From an uncultured Flavobacteriia bacterium (GTDB taxonomy: Bacteria; Bacteroidota; Bacteroidia; Flavobacteriales_D; Crocinitomicaceae), in the NCBI GenBank assembly GCA_937975705.1, contig CALJTX010000025.1:1-64000 (forward strand): a DNA stretch of 64,000 nt. Reading direction: 5' to 3'. A program made the position numbers and the translations under genes. This document shows positions 34,434-43,800 of the stretch, in pieces. The notes below the pieces were generated by a model. That model was not told the origin of the DNA. It saw only the letters and a program-made list of their open reading frames with translations, and searched no databases. Every line of letters starts with the position of its first letter. Positions within the stretch are counted from its first letter, which is position 1.

Positions 34434-35150
34434 ATGGAAGATTACAACTATCAAAATTCAGGCTCCCTTAGCCAAGACTACGCCCGCAATTTCATCAAAA
34501 GCGTTTACAACTACATGTTTGCAGCCCTTACCATCACTGGGGTCATTTCCTACATCATCGGCACCAACACCGAGTTGATGGCTTCATTGTTCATGACCGC
34601 AACGGGTGGTGTTTCCATGTTCTTTTATGTAGTGTTGTTTTCGCCTATCCTCATTTCTTTTGTCATGGCAGGTGGCTTCAATAAATTTTCGTTTGGAACG
34701 CTCATGGCGCTTTTCGTCATTTATTCTGTCTTACTCGGCATGAGTTTGTCAATACTCTTTATGAGTTACTCCACCGGCACCCTCGCCACTACCTTCTTGC
34801 TTACTGCTGGTTCTTTTGGCTTTATGGCTTTCTTGGGCTACACTACCAAAACCGACCTTACTAAATTCGGTAGCTTGTTGTACATGCTCTTGTTTGGCGT
34901 CATTATTTCGAGTGTTGTCAATATGTTTTTAGGCAGCAGCGGTTTTGACTACATCATTTCTTTGGTTTCTGTATTCATCTTTACAGGCCTGGTAGCCTAC
35001 GAAATGCAAATGATCAAAAACATGGCACACCAAGCACAAATGGATGGCACACTGCGTCAGAAGTTGGCTTTGTTTGCTGGTTTTCAGCTGTATTTGACTT
35101 TTGTCAATTTATTCTTGTCTTTATTGCGCCTTTTGGGCAGTCGAGATTAA
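34434..35150 (+). CDS. BAX inhibitor-1 (YccA/YbhL-like) family membrane protein
   Basis: A 238-residue protein with seven predicted transmembrane helices from about residue 22 to the C-terminus. It has the family's closing GFQLYLTFVNLFLSLLRLLG and internal TGLVAYEMQMIKNM. BI-1 proteins are inner-membrane proteins with a pH-gated calcium leak shown for the B. subtilis YetJ homologue. The cytoplasmic N-terminus (DYNYQNSGSLSQDY) is Tyr/Ser-rich. It starts 2 nt after folE, so it is co-transcribed, probably without a functional link. Confidence 0.92.
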   Translation: MEDYNYQNSGSLSQDYARNFIKSVYNYMFAALTITGVISYIIGTNTELMASLFMTATGGVSMFFYVVLFSPILISFVMAGGFNKFSFGTLMALFVIYSVLLGMSLSILFMSYSTGTLATTFLLTAGSFGFMAFLGYTTKTDLTKFGSLLYMLLFGVIISSVVNMFLGSSGFDYIISLVSVFIFTGLVAYEMQMIKNMAHQAQMDGTLRQKLALFAGFQLYLTFVNLFLSLLRLLGSRD

Positions 35151-35159
35151 AAGATTTGC

Positions 35160-35167
35160 TATTTTTG
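35160..35167 (+). promoter_or_regulatory. -7 promoter element for the 32-aa membrane protein gene
   Basis: TATTTTTG, a full match, ends 20 nt before the ATG at 35188. A TTTG lies 24 nt upstream (35132-35135), somewhat wider than usual. Confidence 0.45.
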
Positions 35168-35187
35168 ACACTCAAAAAAACAACCTT

Positions 35188-35286
35188 ATGTCAGATAATT
35201 TTTTCGAAGGATCTACTGCAGCAATCGGCACTATCATCACGGTAGCCCTCATCAGTATTTTAGTTTCTATCCTCATCTGGGGCTAG
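35188..35286 (+). CDS. 32-residue single-span membrane protein
   Basis: A short ORF from the ATG at 35188 to TAG encodes MSDNFFEGSTAAIGTII followed by the hydrophobic VALISILVSILIWG. The result is a polar N-terminus and one transmembrane helix reaching the C-terminus. It has its own -7 element and sits between the BI-1 and GH3 genes with no other candidate in the gap. Codon use looks coding. Many small bacterial single-span proteins bind larger membrane complexes. No homologous family is recognised. Confidence 0.6.
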   Translation: MSDNFFEGSTAAIGTIITVALISILVSILIWG

Positions 35287-35303
35287 AGCTAGACCGTTAG
35301 CAT

Positions 35304-36812
35304 ATGCCGTTTAACACCTTATTTTCTTGGTGGATTGGCCGGCGTATGGATCGCATTCACGACTACCGCGAGCAAGCACTTGCAAACCAAGCGCGCACAC
35401 TCGAGTTTCTTTTACTCGAAGGCGCACAAACGCAATATGGCAAACAATTTCGTTTTGCCGAGGTAGCCCACTACACCGATTTCAATAACAACATTCCACT
35501 TTCAGACTACGGTACTCTCAAGCCCTTGATTGACCGCGCCATAGAAGGTGAAACCGATTTGCTTTGGCCGGGCGCAACCAAATGGTTTGCCAAATCATCG
35601 GGCACCACCGCAGACCGCATCAAAATTTTGCCCATCACCGAAAGTTCGCTCTTGGAAAACCACTATGCGGGAGGCAAAGATTTACTCGCGCAATATTACC
35701 ACAATTTTGAAGGCCGCAAGCTCTACAACGCCAAGCACCTCATTGTAGGTGGCACGGGCAAAATAGAGCAACACAGCCACGGCGTTTTCATTGGCGACCT
35801 CTCTGCGATCATCATCAACAACCTGCCCATCTGGACCGAACTACGCCGCACACCCAAAAAAGAAATCGCACTCTTAGAAAACTGGGAAGAAAAGCTAGAC
35901 CGCATGGCGGAGTCGGTTATTGATCAAAACATTTGCATCATTGCGGGCGTGCCCAGCTGGACCCTCCTACTGCTTCAAAAAGTACTAGAAAAGAGTCAAA
36001 AACAAACAATTGCCGAAGTTTGGCCCAATTTAGAATTGTACATCCATGGTGGGGTTTCTTTTGTGCCGTACAAACAAGCCTTTGAAAACATCATTGGGAA
36101 GTCAGACATGAATTATGTCGAGAACTACAACGCCTCAGAAGGTTATTTTGGTTTGCAAGATCAAAAAGACAGCAAAGACCTGCTCTTGTTAACGAATTCG
36201 GAGGTTTTCTATGAATTTATCCCGATGGATGCCTTCGAGGGACTAGCGTCCAAAACGGTCATTCCTTTGGAAGCCGTTGAGGTCGGCACCGATTACGCAT
36301 TGGTCATTTCAACCTCTGCAGGTTTGTGGCGCTATATCATTGGCGACACCGTGCGCTTCACCCAAACCAAGCCCTTTCGCTTTGTGGTCAGCGGCAGAAC
36401 AGCACATTACATCAATGCCTTTGGAGAAAAACTCATTATTGAGCACGCCGAACAAGCCTTGAGCGAGGCATGCCGTGCGCACCACGTACAAGTCCGAGAC
36501 TACACAGTAGCACCTGATTTTTCTGAGGAGGCGCAAGTTGGTCGGCACCATTGGCTCATTGAATTTGAACAAAACCCAGCAGACAGCGAAGCGTTTTGCC
36601 AAACGCTGGACCTTGCGCTCAAAAAAGCCAATGCCGACTACGATGCCAAAAGAAAAGGCAATATCAATATAGGTTTTCCGTTACTTACCTTGGCCAGCAA
36701 CGGAACCTTTCACTGTTGGCTCAAGCAAAAAGGCAAACTTGGCGGGCAGCACAAAATACCGCGCTTGCAAAACACGCCCAAGCTACTTCAAGAAATTTTG
36801 AGTTGTCAATGA
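35304..36812 (+). CDS. GH3 auxin-responsive-promoter family acyl-adenylate/amido-synthetase-like enzyme
   Basis: A 502-residue member of the GH3 branch of the adenylate-forming (ANL) superfamily. The ATP-loop motif is SSGTTADRIKILPIT (residues about 93-107), followed by NYNASEGYFGLQ and IGDTVRFTQTKPFRFVVSGRTAHYINAFGEK. In plants GH3 enzymes join amino acids to jasmonate or auxin. In Bacteroidota the homologues are widespread but their substrate is unknown. It is cytoplasmic and its TGA overlaps the next ATG. Confidence 0.9.
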   Translation: MPFNTLFSWWIGRRMDRIHDYREQALANQARTLEFLLLEGAQTQYGKQFRFAEVAHYTDFNNNIPLSDYGTLKPLIDRAIEGETDLLWPGATKWFAKSSGTTADRIKILPITESSLLENHYAGGKDLLAQYYHNFEGRKLYNAKHLIVGGTGKIEQHSHGVFIGDLSAIIINNLPIWTELRRTPKKEIALLENWEEKLDRMAESVIDQNICIIAGVPSWTLLLLQKVLEKSQKQTIAEVWPNLELYIHGGVSFVPYKQAFENIIGKSDMNYVENYNASEGYFGLQDQKDSKDLLLLTNSEVFYEFIPMDAFEGLASKTVIPLEAVEVGTDYALVISTSAGLWRYIIGDTVRFTQTKPFRFVVSGRTAHYINAFGEKLIIEHAEQALSEACRAHHVQVRDYTVAPDFSEEAQVGRHHWLIEFEQNPADSEAFCQTLDLALKKANADYDAKRKGNINIGFPLLTLASNGTFHCWLKQKGKLGGQHKIPRLQNTPKLLQEILSCQ

Positions 36813-37606
36813 AACACATCCTCCTACTTCTCGGACTGCTCTTCACCAATCTTGCGATGAGTCAAACATGGGTTTTGGAAAAAGAACTCACGCTCAAGGA
36901 CAGCACTTACCACTGGACAAGCGATGAATGGGGACAACTCTATCAATGGAAAGGCAATACCGTTTGGTTGCAAAATGAGCAAAATCAACAACCTTTTCAA
37001 GAGACGTACAAAACCCTCGGAGACATCAGCAACATCCAACCCATTAATGGTTTGCGTGGCTTGTTGTTTTCAGAAAACCAACAAATGCTTGGGCTTGTAG
37101 ACAATACTTTACAACTACAAGAAGGAATAATCGCATTTTTTGAGCTTGATTTTTCTGCAGTTTCAAAAATCGCTGCGAGTTCCAGGCCAGATTTTATTTG
37201 GATTTTTGACCAATACCGCGAGCGGCTAATTTTGTATAATTTCAAGCAAGCCGAAGTGATTCAGATTGTAGACAACTGTTTTGGCGGTCTAAAAGAGGTA
37301 CAAATCAAGCTATTTTTTGAATACCAACAAAACCTGATCTGCCTGCTCAGCGACGGAAGCTATTTCGAGTTTGACCGCAACCTCACCTTGGTCAAAAAAC
37401 TAACTTTAACACCAGCCCTCACGGTTTTTGGCTATCAAAATGAAATCTGGCTACAGGATCAAAATTATATTGAAAAATTAAAGCCGAGCATCCATTCAGG
37501 TCGAATTGAACTACCCATTCCAACCTATCAACAGCTTCAAGTTTTAGAAGACCGCTTTTATTTTCAACAAGGGGCAAAAATCAAGGTATTTCGCTTGATT
37601 TTGTAG
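36809..37606 (+). CDS. exported protein of unknown function, possible beta-propeller
   Basis: A 265-residue protein from the ATG overlapping the GH3 stop (ATGA). A signal peptide ends near residue 19 (NLAMSQ). The rest is beta-rich with repeated short WxxD/G-type strands (FIWIFDQYRERLILYN, NLICLLSDGSYFEF, NEIWLQDQNYIEKL), consistent with a degenerate propeller. No catalytic motif is seen. Translational coupling to the GH3 gene suggests a shared process, but none can be named. Confidence 0.7.
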   Translation: MKHILLLLGLLFTNLAMSQTWVLEKELTLKDSTYHWTSDEWGQLYQWKGNTVWLQNEQNQQPFQETYKTLGDISNIQPINGLRGLLFSENQQMLGLVDNTLQLQEGIIAFFELDFSAVSKIAASSRPDFIWIFDQYRERLILYNFKQAEVIQIVDNCFGGLKEVQIKLFFEYQQNLICLLSDGSYFEFDRNLTLVKKLTLTPALTVFGYQNEIWLQDQNYIEKLKPSIHSGRIELPIPTYQQLQVLEDRFYFQQGAKIKVFRLIL

Positions 37607-37615
37607 GGGCTAACT

Positions 37616-37647
37616 TTTGACGATTCAGTCTAATTGTCGTATTTTAG
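37616..37647 (+). promoter_or_regulatory. candidate promoter for the deoxynucleoside kinase gene
   Basis: TTTG (37616-37619) is followed after 20 nt by TATTTTAG (37640-37647), one mismatch from TAnnTTTG. The leader to the ATG at 37667 is about 15 nt. Confidence 0.45.
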
Positions 37648-37666
37648 CTCTCTAAAATTCAAGTTT

Positions 37667-38281
37667 ATGCACGTCGCGATCGCCGGAAATATTGGCTCTG
37701 GAAAAACCACCCTAACCAACTTACTCTCCAAACATTACAACTGGGACACCCATTTCGAAGACGTCGACCAAAACCCATATCTCAACGATTTCTACCACGA
37801 CATGCAGCGTTGGTCTTTTAACTTGCAGATCTACTACCTCAATAGTCGTTTTACGCAAATTCAAGAAATCAAAGAATCGACGCACACCGTCATCCAAGAC
37901 CGCACCATCTACGAGGACGCCTTTATTTTTGCGCCCAACCTCCACTCTATGGGCCTCATGACTACCCGCGACTTCGAAAACTACTTTTCGTTGTTCAACC
38001 TCATGGACTCATTCGTCTCTGCGCCAGACTTGCTCATTTATTTGCGTGCAAGTGTGCCGACATTGGTTTCGCAAATTCAGCAGCGCGGCCGCGACTACGA
38101 AGAAAGCATCCGCCTAGACTACCTCAAGCGCCTCAACGAGCGCTACGAAGCCTGGATTTCTACCTATGACAAAGGACAATTACTCATCATAGACGTCGAC
38201 AACAACCGTTTTCCCGAGAACCAAGAAGACCTCGGTAAAATCATCAATGCGATAGACGCCGAAATCAACGGATTATTCTAA
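37667..38281 (+). CDS. deoxynucleoside kinase
   Basis: A 204-residue kinase of the dNK/dGK-dCK family. It has the P-loop IAGNIGSGKTT (about residues 4-14), the substrate-binding YLNSRFTQ and VIQDRTIYEDAFIF (the DRS-like motif), and the lid QQRGRDYEE. It phosphorylates deoxynucleosides for salvage. The start is ATG 37667; an in-frame upstream extension of 11 codons overlaps the promoter and lacks homology. It is 1 nt from hldD and in the same run. Confidence 0.93.
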   Translation: MHVAIAGNIGSGKTTLTNLLSKHYNWDTHFEDVDQNPYLNDFYHDMQRWSFNLQIYYLNSRFTQIQEIKESTHTVIQDRTIYEDAFIFAPNLHSMGLMTTRDFENYFSLFNLMDSFVSAPDLLIYLRASVPTLVSQIQQRGRDYEESIRLDYLKRLNERYEAWISTYDKGQLLIIDVDNNRFPENQEDLGKIINAIDAEINGLF

Positions 38282-38282
38282 C

Positions 38283-39248
38283 ATGATTGTCGTTACCGGA
38301 GCAGCCGGCTTTATTGCCAGCTATTTAGCAGAAGCCCTCAATGCTGCAGGGCAGCACAACCTCATTTTAGTAGACGACTTCTCTTCAGCAGCCAAAAAAC
38401 CCAACTGGATCAACCTTGCATTTGAACAATGCATTGACCGCGAGGCCTTTTTGCCCTGGTTCGAAGAAAATGCCGCCGGCATTGAGTTCGTATTTCATTT
38501 GGGCGCCCGCACAGACACCACCGAAAAAAGTCAAGAGGTATTGGATCACCTCAATCTGCACTACAGCCAAACAATTTGGCATATTTGCGCAGCAAAACAA
38601 ATCCCATTGGTATACGCCAGTTCGGCTGCTACCTACGGCCTTGGTGAATTCGGCTACAAAGACGACCACGCCCTGAGTAGTCAGTTGCAACCCCTCAATT
38701 TATATGGAAAATCAAAAAATGATTTTGATATCTGGGCGCTGCAACAAGCCAACACCCCTCCACATTGGTACGGCCTCAAATTCTTTAATGTCTACGGTCC
38801 AAAAGAATACCACAAAGGCCGCATGGCAAGTGTAGTGCTACACACCTACAAACAGATCCAAGATAAAGGACAAATGCAACTCTTTCGCTCGCACAACCCG
38901 CTCTACAAAGACGGCGAACAACTGCGCGATTTCGTTTATGTCAAGGACGTCGCAAAAGTGTGTCAATTCTTGCAAGCAGCACAACCGCAAAGCGGGATCT
39001 ACAACTTAGGCTCTGGACTAGCGCGCACCTTTTACGATTTAGCACGCCTCACCTTTGAAGCCCTCAACCTTGAACCAGCGATCACCTTTATCGATACACC
39101 AATCGATATCCGGGATAAATACCAATATTTTACCCAAGCCGATATGTCCAAACTTTTGGCAGCTGGCTACACCGGAGGCTTTCATACGCTAGAAGAAGGC
39201 GTCGCCAACTACGTGAAAGCACACCTCATCAATGAAGTCAGACACTAA
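38283..39248 (+). CDS. hldD: ADP-L-glycero-D-manno-heptose 6-epimerase
   Basis: A 321-residue extended short-chain dehydrogenase. The NADP-binding motif VTGAAGFIAS is at the N-terminus, HLGARTDTTE is diagnostic of HldD/RfaD, and the catalytic Tyr/Lys is in LYGKSKNDFD. The later FNVYGPKEYHKGRMASV is also HldD-specific. It epimerises ADP-D-glycero-D-manno-heptose at C6 for the LPS inner core. It ends at a strong bidirectional terminator. Confidence 0.95.
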   Translation: MIVVTGAAGFIASYLAEALNAAGQHNLILVDDFSSAAKKPNWINLAFEQCIDREAFLPWFEENAAGIEFVFHLGARTDTTEKSQEVLDHLNLHYSQTIWHICAAKQIPLVYASSAATYGLGEFGYKDDHALSSQLQPLNLYGKSKNDFDIWALQQANTPPHWYGLKFFNVYGPKEYHKGRMASVVLHTYKQIQDKGQMQLFRSHNPLYKDGEQLRDFVYVKDVAKVCQFLQAAQPQSGIYNLGSGLARTFYDLARLTFEALNLEPAITFIDTPIDIRDKYQYFTQADMSKLLAAGYTGGFHTLEEGVANYVKAHLINEVRH

Positions 39249-39276
39249 ACAGACCTCCATCAAAAAATAATAGACA

Positions 39277-39312
39277 TAAAAAAAGCCCCGCAAATTGCGG
39301 GGCTTTTTTTTA
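39277..39312. terminator. bidirectional intrinsic terminator between hldD and rplI
   Basis: An A-run, then the stem GCCCCGCAA / TTGCGGGGC, then a run of eight T. It works on both strands and separates the converging hldD and rpsF-rpsR-rplI transcripts. Confidence 0.9.
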
Positions 39313-39327
39313 TACGTTTGAATCAGC

Positions 39328-39774
39328 TTATTCGCTAACGACGTCAAATTTGAAGGTTTGCTTCACACCTTTGTAAAGGTTCGCTTCTGCTTCAAATGAT
39401 CCGAGGTCGCGGATAGGCTCGTCTTTGATTTTCAAAGATTTGCGATCGATATCGAAACCTAAAACACGAAGCGCATCGGCAAGCTGAACAGTGTTGACAG
39501 ATCCGAAGATTTTGCCATTTTCACCAGCTTTGGTAGCGATGTTTAAAGTAACGTCAGCTAATTTAGCAGCAATTGCTTGCGCTTCAGCCAACATTTTAGA
39601 TTCTTTGTGCGACTTCTGACGCATGATTTCTTCGTGTGCTTTTTTGGCACTTGCGGTAGCTAATACAGCATACCCTTGCGGGATAAGGAAATTACGTCCG
39701 TATCCTGGCTTAACAGTTACCACCTCATTGGCGTAACCGAGTTTATCTACATTTTTCTTTAGAATGACTTCCAT
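39328..39774 (-). CDS. rplI: 50S ribosomal protein L9
   Basis: A 148-residue L9 of normal length. The N-terminal domain starts MEVILKKNVDKLGYANEVV with the GYGRNFLIPQGYA signature, followed by a long connecting helix (AKKAHEEIMRQKSH) and a C-terminal domain with KAGENGKIFGSVN. It binds 23S rRNA at the base of L1. It is the last gene of the rpsF-rpsR-rplI operon and lies 30 nt after rpsR. Confidence 0.98.
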   Translation of the reverse strand: MEVILKKNVDKLGYANEVVTVKPGYGRNFLIPQGYAVLATASAKKAHEEIMRQKSHKESKMLAEAQAIAAKLADVTLNIATKAGENGKIFGSVNTVQLADALRVLGFDIDRKSLKIKDEPIRDLGSFEAEANLYKGVKQTFKFDVVSE

Positions 39775-39804
39775 GATTTCTCAGTTATATCGTTCAACAA
39801 TGAC

Positions 39805-40065
39805 TTATTTCAACATGTCGCCAACGTATGGCAAGATAGCAAGGTGGCGTGCACGCTTGATGGCTTTGTTGACACGTTTTTGGTACTTTTGAGAAGTACC
39901 GGTGATGCGACGTGGTAAGATTTTACCTTGTTCGTTGACCAATTTCAATAAGAAACTAGCGTCTTTGTAGTCGATGAATTTGATACCACTTTTCTTGAAG
40001 CGGCAATACTTCTCCTTTTTAATATCGATGTTGATCGGAGTAAGGTAACGGATATCGTTTGACAT
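39805..40065 (-). CDS. rpsR: 30S ribosomal protein S18
   Basis: An 86-residue S18 with YCRFKKSGIKFIDYKD, the RRITGTSQKYQKRVNKAIKR core and RHLAILPYV. It forms a heterodimer with S6 on the 30S platform. It lies 29 nt after rpsF. In many bacteria an ssb gene sits between them, but not here, as is usual in Bacteroidota. Confidence 0.98.
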   Translation of the reverse strand: MSNDIRYLTPINIDIKKEKYCRFKKSGIKFIDYKDASFLLKLVNEQGKILPRRITGTSQKYQKRVNKAIKRARHLAILPYVGDMLK

Positions 40066-40094
40066 GTCTCGTTGTTTAATGGGTTTGACAATAA

Positions 40095-40433
40095 TTAGGC
40101 AGTAGCTCCAGCTTTTGCACGACGCTTGTCAGCGTAGGCAAGGTGATCGGTGTCCATTTTTACAGTTAAGAATCGGAGAACACGCTCGTCGCGTTTCATC
40201 ATCAATTCGTAATCTGCAACAACGTTGCCTTCAGCTTCAAATTCAACAAGGAAATAAAATCCTGTTGATTTTTTCTGGATTGGGTACGCCAATTTGCGCA
40301 AACCCCAGCTCTCCGAATGCTTGATTTTACCTCCTTTAGAGGTGATCTCGCCTTCGAATTTCTGTACTGCTTCCTTTGCCTGCTCATCAGACAAAACGGG
40401 AGTTAAAATGAAAACAGTTTCGTAAGAATTCAT
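40095..40433 (-). CDS. rpsF: 30S ribosomal protein S6
   Basis: A 112-residue S6 with NSYETVFILTPVLSDEQ at the start, GLRKLAYPIQKKSTGFY in the middle and MKRDERVLRFLTVKMD near the C-terminus. It is the first gene of the operon. The promoter has a full -33/-7 pair (40498-40469). The leader is about 30 nt, too short for the large S6:S18 autoregulatory RNA known in other phyla. Confidence 0.98.
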   Translation of the reverse strand: MNSYETVFILTPVLSDEQAKEAVQKFEGEITSKGGKIKHSESWGLRKLAYPIQKKSTGFYFLVEFEAEGNVVADYELMMKRDERVLRFLTVKMDTDHLAYADKRRAKAGATA

Positions 40434-40468
40434 AAGGTTAAACTTTAATTAATATACTATTTGGGGTG

Positions 40469-40498
40469 CAAAGATAGTGAGAATAAGCGAATAAACAA
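40469..40498 (-). promoter_or_regulatory. rpsF operon promoter
   Basis: On the minus strand TTG (40498-40496) is followed after 19 nt by TATCTTTG (40476-40469), then GCACCCC. It is nearly the same -7 context as the ndk promoter. Confidence 0.65.
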
Positions 40499-40814
40499 GT
40501 ATCCAGCTTATTTTTAGAAGACGAATTTGCTCCAAAAGCCTAATGCTCTTTTCGGAGTAGCAAATTGTAGTCGCGGAGCATCTGGATTTCAGTGGAGGTT
40601 TGCACATAGGTAGTGCATAAATTAGTGGCTCCATTTAGTTGCTCCATTCTACAAAAGTCACTAGAGCTACCCAATTTCTGTTACTAAATTCGTTGTAAAA
40701 TTTTCACATAAATGTCGAAAGTTGTGCATAAACTTCTTTGGTATCCATTGAATTACGCTATGTGAATTTGATTAGGTAAGCAACCACCCTTCTGATGCGT
40801 TCGATACGTCTCTA
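40499..40814. other. intergenic stretch without a convincing gene; small tandem repeat and hairpin
   Basis: No supported ORF or tRNA was found between the rpsF promoter and the promoter of the 1110-aa protein. Two near-perfect 13-bp direct repeats, TTAGTGGCTCCAT and TTAGTTGCTCCAT, lie at 40622-40634 and 40635-40647. An imperfect hairpin (CTCC-AAAAG ... CTTTT-c-GGAG) lies at about 40529-40557. Neither has a T-run. The stretch could be decayed sequence or hold an unrecognised RNA. Confidence 0.5.
40622..40647. repeat. two tandem copies of a 13-bp repeat
   Basis: TTAGTGGCTCCAT is followed directly by TTAGTTGCTCCAT, with one mismatch, in non-coding DNA. Confidence 0.7.
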
Positions 40815-40846
40815 TTTGACGAATTGATCTAAAAAGTGTAGTTTTA
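40815..40846 (+). promoter_or_regulatory. promoter for the 1110-aa T9SS protein
   Basis: TTTG (40815-40818) is followed after 20 nt by TAGTTTTA (40839-40846), one mismatch from TAnnTTTG. The leader is about 37 nt. Confidence 0.5.
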
Positions 40847-40887
40847 TTCTTTTAGATGTAATTCATTGATAACCAACGCCAGAACAA

Positions 40888-43800
40888 ATGCTGAGAAACT
40901 TACTAATTTGTCTTTCCTGCTTCCTTCACTTCGCACTCTTCGCACAAGTTCCAAGTGTTGTTATTTCGCCACTCAATCCGAGTGTTTGTAGTGGAAATAC
41001 CATAACGCTAACGGCAAGTACCAATGCGGCACCCGGCGCAACTTTTCTTTGGATGCCCGGGGGAGCTACAACACCAAGTATTGCGGTAAGCCCCAGCACG
41101 AATACAACATATACCTGTACGGTTACGAGCGGTGCCTTCAGCAATTCGTCGAGTAGTACGGTTACGGTCAATGCAATACCCACCGCAACTATGGTCGTCA
41201 ATGGCTTAACTTTGAGTATCAATGCAAGCGGCCCTCTCACCTTTTTGTGGCCAAATGGTACAACCACTCAAAGTACTACTGCTTTTCAGACTGGTCAAAT
41301 TTGCTGTTGGCTTACTAATTTATCAGGCTGTAGCAATTCTATTTGTGTAAATTATATCAATCCTACACTTAACTATTCAATTGCGGGTCAAGACGCTACT
41401 ATAAATTGCAATCAAAATACCAATGGCTACCAATTAGGAACTGCGCCCATAGCGGGGCACACCTATTCTTGGAGCCCAACCAGCGGCTTAAGCAACCCGA
41501 ATATTGCCAACCCAATTGCGAATCCAACGGTTACAACAACCTACACGCTGACTGATTTTGACGCCAATGGAAATACTGTTGTCGATCAGGTAACCATAAC
41601 GGTAAACACTACGCCGCCTACCATTAATGCTGGGCCCGACCAAACGGTGTGTCAGGGCAGTAACGTGACGTTAAACGCCACGAGCAATGCGAGCCCCATC
41701 ACCTGGAATAATGGTGTTCAAAATAATATCCCATTCGTTGCAAATACACCCGGAAGCACAACCTATACAGCAAGTGTGACGGGCACCAACGGTTGTGTCG
41801 CTACTGACAACATGGTAGTTCTCGTGAATCCTCAACCGCAGTTTAGCATCACTGCCTCAGGGCCAACCACGTTATGCTCAGGACAAAGTGTTACGCTTTG
41901 CGTTCCGTATCAATACCCTTGGACCTATGCCTGGAGTAACGCATCCATAACGAATTGCATCACGGTTTCCTATCCAGGCACGTATTGTGTATTCATCACG
42001 GACTATTTGACGGGCTGCTCTAACATGGCATGCATTCCTGTGAACATCTTTAATAGCACAAATGCAGGGCCCGATGCGACCATTTCATGCACGCAAAATA
42101 CCTCTGGAGCTCAAATTGGCTCAGCCGCTGTTGCAGGCAACACCTATTCTTGGAGCCCAGCAACTGGTTTAAGCAACCCAAATAGCCCGAATCCTATTGC
42201 GCAACCTACCACTACCACTACTTATACGCTTACAGCAACCAATGCCATTGGCTGTACGGCCACAGATCAAGTTGTGGTCAACGTAAACACAACGCCACCT
42301 ACCCTCAACGCGGGGCCCGACCAAACGGTGTGTCTGGGCAGCAACGTAACGTTAAACGCCACTAGCAATGCAAGCCCCATCACTTGGAATAACGGTGTTC
42401 AAAATAACATTCCTTTTATTGCCAATACACCCGGAAGCACGACCTATACCGCAAGTGTGACGGGCAACAATGGTTGTGTCGCAACTGACAACATGGTAGT
42501 TCTTGTGAATCCATTACCCCCTGTTAGCATCACCGCCGCTGGATCAACTAGTTTATGCCCTGGACAAAGCGTCACACTTTGTGGACCTCCAGGAAATACC
42601 TGGGGTTATTCTTGGTGTACAGGCGAGACCACCGCTTGCATCACCGTTACAAACCCCGGAACATATTGCCTAAGTACCTATTCGTTCAATGGTTGCTGGT
42701 CTAACACTGCTTACATCGTTATCAACTCGGCAGTTCTACCAATTGCCAATGCAGGGCCCGATGCGACCATTTCATGTACGCAAAATACCTCTGGTGCTCA
42801 GATTGGCTCAGCCGCTGTTGCAGGCAGCACCTACTCTTGGAGCCCAACAACCGGCTTGAGCAACTCAAATAGCGCGAATCCTATTGCGCAACCGACAGTA
42901 ACCACCACTTATACACTTACCGCAACCAATGATAGTGGCTGCACAGCTACGGATCAGGTGGTGGTCAGCGTAAACACAACCCCGCCATCCATTGCTATTG
43001 TGGCTAACGGAAGCACCACCATTTGCCCAGGCGCTAGTGTTGTACTGAGTACAACAACTGCTGGTCTAAGCTACAGTTGGAAGAAAAACGGCATTCCAAT
43101 CAGTAATGCAACAAGCGCGAGCTTCACCGTTACGCAACCCGGAACCTACACCTTAACCGGAACCACCGCATCTGGTTGCATCAGCACATCGAACAGCATC
43201 ACCATCAGTTTTTTACAAGCTACACTGAGTGCAACAGGTCCTACGACGATCTGCCCAGGATCTTATGTGGTTTTGCAAGCAACTATAGGAACAGGCTACA
43301 CGTACCAATGGGTAAAAAATGGAAATGCCGCAATAAACTTCAACAATAATGCTGGCTACTCGGCCATTAGCAGTGGTATTTACAGCGTCAATATTTTAAC
43401 GCCTAGCGGCTGTCTGTTAAGTAGCAACAGCATTCAAGTACAAGTACTGCCTAGCCCAACGGCATCCATTATTGCTGCTGGATCGAGTACAATTTGCAGC
43501 GGGAGCAGTGTTACACTTATTTGCAGCACCACAGGCAACGGACTCAATTACCAATGGAAGAAAAACACGCAAGTCATTGTTGGTGCCACAAGTTCTAATT
43601 TAACCGTCACCCAAGCAGGTATTTATTCATTGAGTATAAGTAATGCTGCTTGCCCAAGCAATTGGGTTACATCCAATTCGATTACCATTACTGTAAATCC
43701 TAGTCCGAGCCCGAGTATCAGTGCCTCTTCTTTAACCATTTCTCCAGGAAATACAGCTACACTTTCAACCCCATTGATTGCCAACCAAAGTTACCAATGG

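Noticed and set aside
40449..40634. Possible 61-codon minus-strand ORF upstream of rpsF
   Set aside because: It overlaps the well-formed rpsF promoter and has no recognisable features or conserved start context.
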